Source: Cheilinus undulatus (Eukaryota; Chordata; Actinopteri; Labriformes; Labridae). From it: a stretch of DNA of 64,000 nt. The position numbers and the translations under genes were made by a program. Below the pieces are notes generated by a model. That model was not told the DNA's origin, ran no database searches, and saw only the letters and a program-made list of their open reading frames with translations. Positions within the stretch are counted from its first letter, which is position 1; every line of letters begins with the position of its first letter. Of this stretch, positions 37,698-49,300 are shown one piece after another. The stretch spans positions 41,629,789 to 41,693,788 of the forward strand of contig NC_054869.1 of NCBI RefSeq assembly GCF_018320785.1. The letters run 5' to 3'.

Positions 37698-40308
37698 TTT
37701 TTTTTTTTTTTTTAGATTTTTTTTTTTTTTTTAGATTTTTGGCAAGCCTTCCATGATTTATAAACTAGTGAAATATCTCCTCCAACTTTCCCAGTACGTA
37801 TCAGGGTTGTTCAAGTCACCTGTGCACATCTGCAGCTGATTTCACAGCAACAAAGAAGAGAAAGTCGCGTAACCCTCCAGTAAATGTATGAGAAAGGGAG
37901 AGGTCTAATGTTGAATATAAACCTGTCCTGTTCCTTTGAACAGTTTTGATGCAGTTAATGCTTTTGATGTTATTCTGTGCTCTATGAATTTAGGATCCAC
38001 ATTAACAATAACCCTCCTCGTGCAGTTCAGCTGTTACAGCCTAGCCACTGAATGTTGAGATACACATTTCAAATGAATTATGTCATGCATGAAATGTGCA
38101 GCTAAATAAAACTGGTATAAGATCAGGCACTTGCAAAGAGAAACTGGAGAAAGCAGAGCAGAAAAACTGTGCATATGAGGAGAGCAGCAGTGCGCACATG
38201 CACATTTTGGACAGCAGGGTTTAAATTAAGTGGAGTAAAATAAAACACATTTTTACACATAAGCTGAAATTAACTGAAAGAGAAGCACTATTTATGACCT
38301 GTAGTATCAAAACTTTAACAATCTCCTACGCTGCTTCTAGTATTTTTTGATCAGAAAAAGGAACATGAAAAGCTACATGGACCTGAAAAAACACAATTAC
38401 TACCCTAAACTACAGAGATGCAGATTCGCACGGGATTAGAATTACCTCTGGACCTCTGTGTGTGCCGAAATATGGTATGTAATTTGCCCTGGAATTGTTA
38501 CTCAGCAAATCATGGACACGGTCGATTTATACAGAATTAAATACGCAGACGTATACTACAAATTACCAGAGGTCCCTAAGTAGTACCAGTCCCGTGTCTT
38601 TAGGGCATAAGACTGCCAGTCTTTACCTACCTACTGTACTGTGGATGACAGAGTGAGATTCATGCCAATAAAAACACAAATGAGTGTAGTATTAGACTAC
38701 ATAGCTGTGTAAACATATCAGAATGTCTTTCAGATTCAGATTTCAGATAACTTTACTGTCTGAAATTGTCTTAGGTGCGGCTCAACATAAGAAGCAAAAT
38801 AAAGAACCAAGGAAAAATAACATTAAATAAGGCAGAATAAAATTATATATAATGCTTTAAAAATGTGTGCAAATTGACCTTGTATGTGCAAAGGAAGAGG
38901 GATATTATTTTTTATTTAAGGTATTTATGGCTGTAGGTGATCAATGCATATTTTACTTATACATTCAAGTTTCCCTTGAGAGATTTGGAAAAAATGATAG
39001 TCTTGTCATTTTAAAAATTGTTATCTCATTTTGTTCCAAAAGGGGATCAACACTAAATGCATGAGAACCTCTGATTAAGATCTATTTTTACAACATGCAG
39101 CAACACAAAGCTTTTTAAAGGTGCTAGGGCTTTAATTGGGATGGACTTTTATTTGATCTTTTATGGTATATATTGTTTGTTGTCCATCTAAAGGAGTGTG
39201 TAGTTTGCATTGATATAGTTATAAAAAAAAACTACAGTTCTCCCATTTGAGTCATAATAGTTGTTTTAGACTTAAACTTTCATAAAAAGGTTTTCAAGTA
39301 AACTATTTCCATTCAAAAGTGGAGTGTGAATACTGCTGCTGTTGTTGTGTTGAAACATGCAAATGTAATGAACAGAGCCACTTCTTCTATAGGGACATTA
39401 ATGTAATTTATCCCAGGTCACTGACTTCACTAGGAAAAGCGCTGTAGAGAGTGTTTGATTTGGGGTGATTAAAGCCGTTGTGATATGCTTTAAATAATCA
39501 AGAGCCAGTTAAATATACAAGCATATAGATTGTTGTAATAGCCATGAGTTTATTCTTTATCATTATTGTAGTGCAGTTTAACATGCATGCTCTGGACTTA
39601 GTCTTTGTACTCAGCCACTCAGAAGTGAACACATTGAAATTGTTGTGCCTGTTGTCATGGAAATGTTCAGGAGAGTTCATGAGAAGTTCAGCCTTCATTA
39701 CAGTGTCATGCTGCCACCTAATGTCAGATCAAGCTTACTGCAGCTCAAACAGAGGCTTCTTTTGTAAATGAAACTTTGTAAGGCAGGAGGATTGCAATAA
39801 CTTAATGAACTGTATTTCCTTTGGTACACAGGACACTGGTATAAGTGTAAGAAAACGAGTCATCAAGATCCTCAGAGATATCTGTCTAGAGCAGCCAACT
39901 TTCAGTAAGATCACTGAGATGTGTGTGAGAATGATCCGCCGGGTCAACGATGAAGAAGGCATCAAGGTAAGAACCAACTTCTCCTTTGTCTCTGTGTCTT
40001 TGTCTTTGACTTGTTTAAAGATATGAATTCATCCATATGTTCCTACCCTTTTCTCAGATAAATATATTGTTTTAATAGCTGCCATGACTTAAACTGGACT
40101 TTAAAAGTCGTGGTCAAATTTGATATGCAAACTGATGACAAACCTGTTTTTGCAGAAATTGGTGAATGAGACATTCCAAAAGTTGTGGTTTACGCCAACC
40201 CCAGCCCACGACAAAGAGACCATGACAAGAAAGATCCTCAACATCACTGATGTGGTAATTTATCAACCTGTCTCTATCATCTTTTTTTTGACTCATTGCA
40301 AAGGAAGT

Positions 40309-40369
<61 letters not shown>

Positions 40370-43300
40370 ATTATTATTATTATTATTTTTATTTTTTTTT
40401 TAATATTAAATTCTTTTTATCCAGGTCGCAGCATGTCGAGATACCGGCTACGACTGGTTTGAGCAGCTTCTTCAGAACGTAAGTATTAGATTTTGTGTTG
40501 GATCTCCATATGATAGGTATCAAATCAACTTATAAACCCTGTTAAATAAAAAATGTCTCTCTTACTTCAGCTTCTAAAGTCTGAGGAGGATGCATCATAT
40601 AAGCCAGCCAAGAAGGCCTGTGTTCAGCTCGTCGACAATCTAGTAGAGCACATCCTCAAATATGAAGAGTCTCTTGCAGGTAAACATGTTTGTGATTTTG
40701 AGTTTTGGTGCGTTCATCATTTAACTTTATTTAAACCTTTAAATCATTAAAGTTACCTTCATTTACACTGATGTTGAGTTACTGAACAATATACAAACAC
40801 AACTATTGAAACAAACTTGAAAGAAAATATGCAGAGAAAACAATCACACACTGAGTTGAAATGATTCAAGATGATGGACTTGAATTGTCTCAAAAAATAA
40901 GAGGGTCACGTGCCAATATAAGACTTCATGTTGCATTGCACTGCGTTGCTCATTCACTATCCAGTTCTAAGCGCTGTCATATGAACTTCAGGTACTCGTT
41001 GTAAATATTAGGACATCTAGCACTTTTATTTTGATCGCGAACAAACGATAATAACGTGTTTGAGCCAAACAATGTTGCCTCTGTGTTGACAGAAGTCAGA
41101 GTTAATACATTATAATCACAGATCTAGATATTATTAATGCATCTCATTATAATCTCCAGCTAACAAGCTCTACTGAGTGAGGAAAATGAAAGAAAAATCA
41201 AGGAAATATTCCTGTCTGACAGTCCTGATGCCTTGTCATCTACCTTGTTCCTTGCCAATTTTACACCGCATCATTCTGCATCACTTGCTTGCCGTTAGAT
41301 TATAACGGGGATCAGCATATTCAAGTTGGTTTTACTGATGACACTTGGTTGCATCACATGATGGGACAAGGTGTAAGAGTGTGTTGTAAAGGATTAAACA
41401 CATCAGAGTAAACCCGCAGGACTTGAAGCAGTCTTTAGAGTAGTAATGTAAGATTATCATGCAGCTATTCTTTTATTTTATCACTGTGCTTGATTTCATT
41501 TGCCTTAATCAATTCTCTTAATTATGTTTGATACAATAAAACATCTAAAGTTGTGTTTTCTAATGCACTAACTTTTATCTAATCTCTTTTTGCAGAGAAC
41601 AAGGGTGTTAACTCAACGCGGCTAGTGGCGTGTATCACCACGTTGTATTTATTCAGCAAGATCAGGGCCCAGCTTATGGTCAAACATGCAATGACCATGC
41701 AACCGTATCTGACCACAAAGTGCAACGTAAGTTATATTTACAAATATTTTCATGTGGCATCAGTGGTATTATTGAGCATTACAAACATAATGCTCTTTGT
41801 TTCAACCACTGAAAGACTATTATTCCTGATATGCAAAAGTTAACCAGTTCTAACAATAATCTCCCTGCAGACTGCCAATGACTTCATGGTCATCTGTAAT
41901 GTGGCAAAGATCTTGGAGCTGGTGGTTCCTCTGATGGAGCATCCCAGTGAAACATTCCTCGCCACCATTGAAGAAGACCTCATGAAGCTCATCATCAAAT
42001 ATGGCATGACGGTGCGTGACAGTGGCCTTTTTAGAAATGCATATAAATGATAGAAAAGTTTAAAATGCACAGCCATAGAAGCTATATAATTTTTCCTTGC
42101 TGTCTTCAGGTGGTCCAGCACTGTGTAAGCTGTCTAGGAGCTGTTGTCAACAAAGTCACGCACAACTACAAGTTTGTCTGGGCTTGCTTCAACAGATTCT
42201 ATGGTGAGACACTTGAACCAGTATGCTCTCTTTTTGCAAGAAAGTTTCCAAGTTGAACTTTCAAGTTTTTACTTCACTAAATTCCCAGGAGAGGAAAAAT
42301 AACTTAAAACTTTCAGACACATCCATAAATGTAGTGTACCACTGTAAAAGAGAGGCTGTGAATTCACAAGTGTGAGAGGAAAGTAGCATAACCACAAAAG
42401 TCAGGAAAAATACGACACACCGGTAATCTTGACCTACTTGAGGAAAACTTTGAATGTCTTTTACGTTTATTCCAGGTGCACTTAATAAGCTGAAAATTCA
42501 ACATCAGGAGGATCCTAACAGCACGACGTTGGTAGCAAACAAGCCTTTCCTGCTGAGATCGCTCTTCACTGTGGGTGCTCTGGCCCGACACTTTGACTTT
42601 GATCTAGAGGAGTTTAAGGGCAGCAACAAGGTAGGATTGCCTATGATGTTTACAACATCAAATTAGGAGTTGATTCTGCAAAAAACATTTAAGCTTTTAA
42701 GTCAAAACCCCTTGTTAATGGATGTTTTATTTTTAAGTTGGAGTCTCTTCTATTATTAGTCTTGCTCTAAAACTTCTATCTATACAACTGCTATAACATA
42801 ATGGTGATTAGGAGCTTTCTTTTGAATATTTGCATATTTGTGTTTTATACAGGTTGTTATCAAGGAGAAAGTACTTGAGCTGCTGCTATACTTCACCAAA
42901 CATGAAGACGAGGAGGTCAAGACAAAAGCCATCATTGGCTTAGGCAAGAACACCATTTTAAACATTATTACCTCTCACAAATGTGATGTTTCCGTATTTA
43001 TTTCATTAAGCAATGAGTCTGAGACCTAAGAAGTGCACCATGAAGGGTGATTGAAGGTTAATCCTAGACTGTAGAGCCTTAAGTCAGAGTTTTCTCTGCC
43101 ATGTGCCTCTGGCTAGATCATCATATTAAATGACTCTGATCTCATCAGCTTGTCAGGACCAGGTTATGTTCAGGGTTACAGCTTTGAATCAGCTGTGAAG
43201 TTTCTTAATTTTTATGAATCATTACCTGGAAGTGTCATCTGTGGATGCTGAGTTAAGATGGACAACTCTAATTCTCAGACTTTTCAGCCAATGACCCCTG

Positions 43301-46300
43301 AAATAAAGCAGCTGGAGATCAGGGACCCACCCTGTACCTGACGGTGATCAAAGCAAAGATGGACACAGCCGAGCAAATTCAAGAATAGTCGTGTGCAGAC
43401 TTGGGTTTTATTGACTCTGAACCCCATGGCTTTATCCTCATAAGCACAGTGTCATTATTGCCATGGTTATTGGCATAACCAGATAATTGGCATAAAAATG
43501 CCATGTTGTGTGGCATTTTGACCATGTAGTGTATGTAGAGGTCACAGTGGTGTAGATTTGAGTGCGTGAGAGTGGTGTCGTGTTGTCCCCCTTCCCTCTT
43601 TATTACCAGTTTTTGTTTCCTGTTGAATTGATCCTTAATTTAAGCAGATCATCACAGTAAAATAATGACGAGGTCACAGAATCTTAGAATAGGCTACCTG
43701 TTTATGATGGTCTTTTTATCTTAAAAAAGTATTTACTGTGGTTTTACAACAAAAACACAATATATGGCTTGAGTTCAACTTGGCCAAATACCAGACCTTC
43801 TTATAGTTTCTGATTATATTGCTGAAAATGTAATTGTTGAACTACAAGAGTGCACTGCTTGTTGTTTCACAAATTAACATGAAGTATCAACAGTTTACAG
43901 ATGGTCAAACCAACTTATTTCAGTAATTTATGACAGAATTTTCACAGTAATTTTTCTTCCATGGAGCAACAGGGATTTTTTTTTTTTTTACCACAGTTAA
44001 TTTTGTGTGGGCCCATTCATCATTGACCCTTAATTTTTTAATCTGACAGAGGCAGGCAGCTGGTAGGCATTTGTTTTTAAGTAGAAGAAGCGTCAGATGA
44101 CTCACTAAACGCCCCCGTAAATGTGAGAGAGCCCACAGCTTGAAGCAGGAAGCCTGACCGTGAATCTTCACAACTAGCTTCATGACACTTGATATTTTTA
44201 ACATCAGTTTATCTTTGTTGGCACAGCTAACTCAAAGAGAGTGGGAGTATGTTGAAGTTGTTTCGTGATTAACCCCTCAGATATTGTTCAGTGACTGGCC
44301 TACAGTGTCAGGTCAGCTGAAGCAAGGCTGAATATGTGCCAGAGGTGTTGTTAAGTAGACTATTTTGTTCCAGCAGATGGCAATGACTTAGATGGAGATT
44401 TTCTTCTTTACTAATATTTGCTGCTATTTTTTTCTTTGTTCAGGCTTCCTCGTCATCATGCATCCCAGCCAGATGTTTGTGCCTGAAGTGAAGTCTTTGT
44501 ATAACGGCATCCTGGCAGACAGCTCCTCCTCGATAAACCTCAAAATCCAGATCCTCAAGAACCTCCAGACGTACCTTCAGGAAGAGGACACGCGGATGCA
44601 AGAAGCAGACAGAGAATGTAAGTGAAGCTGTGATAGTTGTTTTTAGTCTGACAGCTTTTTCATCTTTTCATCTTTCATGTGGTTTTGTTGATTGATGAAT
44701 TACCGTCATTGACTTTTGTCTAAGTCTGTGCCTTAAATGTATGCCATCATGTTGTGCCCTCACAGGGAAGAAACTGTCCAAACAGGAGGATCTAAAGGAG
44801 ATGGGAGACATCTCATCAGGGATGAGCAGCTCCATTATGCAGCTTTATCTTAAACAGGTGTTGGAGGCGTTCTTTCACACCCAGTCCAGTGTGCGGCACT
44901 TTGCTCTCAACGTTATAGCTCTCACACTCAACCAGGGTCTTATCCATCCTGTACAGGTAAGATGTGAGAATCTAGACCTGTGAAATCAACTCACCTCCAA
45001 GTGATAGAAAACACTGTGATGATTTATATCTTCTCTGTCAGGGATTTAACAAGCATACGAGATAAAACAATGATGTTTTTGTTTATTTATCATATCTACG
45101 GTTCTTCAATAGAGCTGTGAGCTTATACCCATAATGTAACATCTTTTTTTTTTCTAATTCTGTCAGTGTGTACCCTACCTCATTGCAATGGGAACTGACC
45201 CAGAGGCGACCATGAGGAACAAAGCTGACCAGCAGCTGGTAGAGATCGACAAAAAGTACACAGGATTCATCCATGTGAGTCACTGTTTATTAACATGTTT
45301 GAAAATTATGGCACTTGAACCAACACTGGGATTACTAAAATTATGGCCATGTTTACACAACAAGGATTACAGCCAAGAACAGAACGTTTTAACAAAGGTG
45401 ATGTTTTAGGTGTGAATAGTTTGAATATGGACTTTTGAAAATGGCACTTTGGCATTTATTTTGTTAAAAGTGATGTTAACATTTCCTCTTAAGATAGAGA
45501 TGCAAATGCACCAGTTAATAGTCATGCAAAAGTGCTGTTTACTCGTGTTCTTAAATTTTCTGTCTTTGAATTTGTGGGTCACTTAGAGCACTGGTTCCCA
45601 ACCTGGGGTTCCAGGACCCACCCCCAAGGGGGTGCCAAAGATCTTAGGGGGGGCGCTAGGCTTTGTTATGCTCTTAAGCCTTTTCCACGAAAACGATATA
45701 TTTCCGTTTCATTTTGAAAAGTTTTCCGTAAACATGGGATCGTTTCAGGAAGTGTCCGCATAAGCACAGAACCACTGAAAACGCTGGATATGCCAAGCCT
45801 GTATGTGGAAGAAGATCACAGAAAACTGCCACAAACTTTCTCCCAGTTCCCCTTCTGGTTGTTCTCTGCGTTGGACTTAAGAACATCTGATGTATGCTGT
45901 TCTCGGTGGTGGTAAAGAAGCATCAGATTTGGCTGTTGAAGCCATAATACGCTTAGTGGCTTCTGCAGCACGAACAAATGCCTGTAATTTGCTATTGTTG
46001 TTTTGGTTCAACTGCACATGCGGCGTAAGTGGGCTACGCTATGTGTGATGTAATCATTGCAAGAAAGATGAGGTTGGCCATCCACACAGAGACAAAACGG
46101 TAAACGTTTACAGATTTGTTCACTCTGAGACCCGGTTTCAAAAGGTAGCGTTTACGGCCTCAAAAAATGCCGTTTCCGTGTGGATGAAACGCCGATACGA
46201 CAACATTTTTTTTGCGTATACTCCTGAATTCGTCTCCATGTGGATGGGGCCTAAGGCTGCCAAAATTTGATTTGCAAATACTGACTGAAAATGTGATAAA

Positions 46301-49300
46301 GCAGTTAAGTACTTTATATAAAAGTCTTTTGATAAAAAAAAACATGCATAAGCCTTTTTTAGGTTTTATCAGTGAAACAATTAAATCTATGTTGATTTTT
46401 GACAGTGGTGTCACTTTATCTTCTCTCTTGGGTCCTTGGGGGGGCTCCAAGGAAAAATGGTTGGGAAACACTGACTTAGAGGAGGAACTAGGGCTGAACA
46501 ATAAAAAAAAGTCGAATGCAATTTTTATGAATGTAATTGCAAATATGATCTGAATTGTCGTATTGAAGGGAACAATCATTATGTCATTCTCATTTTGATT
46601 AAGAAAAACATCTGTTTTAAAAACCCTGATACTTGAATGTTTGCATAATGTGTAGAACTTTACATCTCTGTTGCAAAGAAAGAAATAGACTCAAAGTGGT
46701 ATTTTGACACATTTAAGTTTAAAGAAATATTGCACCTTCTGCCATTTAAAATTTGCAGAAGGACATATTGCATTTTAATACAAACTTTTGATTAATTGCA
46801 CAGTCTTAGTAGCAACTCTACCGCAATGTCTGCACACACAGTTTTTCATACCCATTTTATCTCGCCACACCGTAGATCGAAAAGTTTGTGTGTGATCTGT
46901 TCATTAAAAAGCCAGTGCCAACTCTCGTCTTGGCATGTATACTAGAGATGGACAGATCCACTTTTATCAGTTCTGATCTGAATTTAGTACCTTTAATACA
47001 GGCCGACAGCGTCAACTGCTTCATGTTTCTGTTAATGCGGACATTACAGTTAAGAGAGGAAAAGAACATGCCTTTCACCTCATCACTGTGCTTCACATTC
47101 ATTGCATGGACACAAACGGGTGAAGTTTGGGTTGTTATCTGACTGTGTCGGAGGGAAATATGATGAGTAGACTCAGACTGATCTGTTGTCTCTCACATAG
47201 CACACTGTTAAGCTAGCTGCAGCCTTGTTTATGCCTGGTGTGTGGGTGAAATGTGTTCATTGCTGAACGTCAGAATTTGGATCGATGACACTAATACTAC
47301 AGCATTTTAGTTGAGTTTAGAGTTACCAAAATGTTGTTGATTGAATATAGAACCCTGCTCTTTTTGTTTGTTTGTTTGTTTGTTTTTAAGAAAAACAGTT
47401 TAATTTTCAGTGCATCATTTTCATGTAAACATGGCTTAAATGTATCCAGCAAACTTCAACATTTCAGTTCTTTATCCTTTTACAGAAGATGGAGAGAACA
47501 TGTTTTCCTGTAGAAATACTGCATGTAGTAAAACAGCAGCTGTCTTAACAGTTGTATGTCTGACACTTCTCTCTAAACTGATTCTGTTTCAGATGAAAGC
47601 TGTAGCTGGGATGAAGATGTCGTACAATTTGCAACAGGCCATTGAGTTGTCCCGTAAGACCATAATCAGAGGTTTCAGACAGGACGAGACCCATTCAGCG
47701 CTCTGCTCCCACCTGTTCACTATGATCAGAGGGAACCGGCAGCACCGGAGGGCTTTCCTCATCTCGCTGCTGAACCTCTTTGATGACAGTGCTGTGAGTA
47801 AACCTGCGCTCCACTTCACACATTTTGGCACAGTTCAGCAGAGAGTGGTGTCCTCATTTATTAAATGCCAAGTGAGAATTTGCCAGCAGTGTCTTGGCAG
47901 GAAACTTTTTCATTTAGCTCTTTGGGACACAAACAATAGCACATAATTTAGCTCAGCACTATTTAGAAGAAAGCAGAAACAATGTACAGCTGTAATACGC
48001 TAATGTGTTACTATCTTTCGCTTTGACTAGCCTAGAGAATGATCTAACTCATTCCCCTCCCATGTGTTTTATTTCTGCAGAAGACGGAAGTAAACATGCT
48101 CCTGTTTGTAGCAGACAACCTAGCCTGTTTCCCGTACCAGAGCCAGGAGGAGCCTCTGTTCATCATGCACCACATAGACATCACCCTGTCGGTTTCTGGC
48201 AGCAACTTGTTGCAAACGTTCAAAGAGGTAGGACACCCTTTTTGAAAGTAGCTTGTGTGAAAATGTTTTTTTTTCTTCCTGGTGTGTGTGTGTTTTTGAC
48301 TTCTCTGGTTTCCTTATGAATTTCTCTCACCAAGTTTCTGCTAAAAGAGCCGAAGCGTAAGGAGAAGAAGGTTAAAAAGGAATGGAAAAACACATCAGAT
48401 GGGGAGGATGACGAGGAGAACATGAACTCCGATTCACCCCGGAGTGACGAAGAAAACAGCGACAGCAATGATGACGATGATGAGGATAAGGTACGACGGC
48501 CTAAGAAAGCCAGGAAACCTGTAGCAGACAGCTCGGACTCTGATTCTGATCTGGATGATTTGGATTTGGAGGATGCGGATAAAGTGATGAGGCTCCTCCC
48601 AGAAAATCCCATCGCTCTTTTGGACTTTGCCAACGCTGTTCAGGGCATCCTGTTACTTCTGGTGCTTAAACAGCATTTAAAGAACCAATATGGATTCTCT
48701 GACAGGTAACCTTAACTCTGTGTCTATCAAAATTCTATGATTAGTTTGACCGGTTCTTTGACTTAACTTTCAGACATGTTGTGAACTCCTCGACTTCAAT
48801 AACAACATTCTTTGTTCCTACAGCAAAATCCAGAAGTACTCTCCAACAGAGTCAGCCAAGGTGTACGATAAGGCAGTGAACAGGAAAAACAATGTTCACT
48901 TTAATCCACGACAAACCATGGACTTCATCTCCAACAACATGGCGCATGCCACACTGACAGAAGATGTCAAGAGGCGGATAGTCAAACAGTACCTAGATGT
49001 AAGTAATAAAGACGTACGACATGATTCAAGGCCAGTGTTTGCACGCAGTCACAACGAACACGAGCCATGAAAAAAAACAAGCATCAAACCAGTGTGAGAA
49101 GTTTTTAGCCACCAGTATAGGCGGCACTGTTGTTTGTATGTATTTGCTAAACGCTGTTAACCAACGAAAAAGAGGAAGAAGCCAGCAAAACAAAACACAC
49201 AAAGAAGAAAATTAAGCTCCCGCTGCAAAAGAAGCAAGACCTGTTGGGCTTTTCTCCCTCCCTCTTTCTCTCTACTGTTTTTAAAAAGCCTCCTTATGTG

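Noticed and set aside
37505..37756. Open frames rich in Tyr-Ile across the AT microsatellite (also 40120-40482)
   Set aside because: They are translations of dinucleotide repeats and T-runs with no conserved sequence.
46212..46579. Frames of 113 and 139 codons in nipbl intron 42
   Set aside because: They span the border of two MITEs, in opposite directions, without any protein motif.
46941..47310. TAGAGATGGACAGATCC start of a possible further hAT MITE
   Set aside because: No matching right end or duplicated flank could be found.
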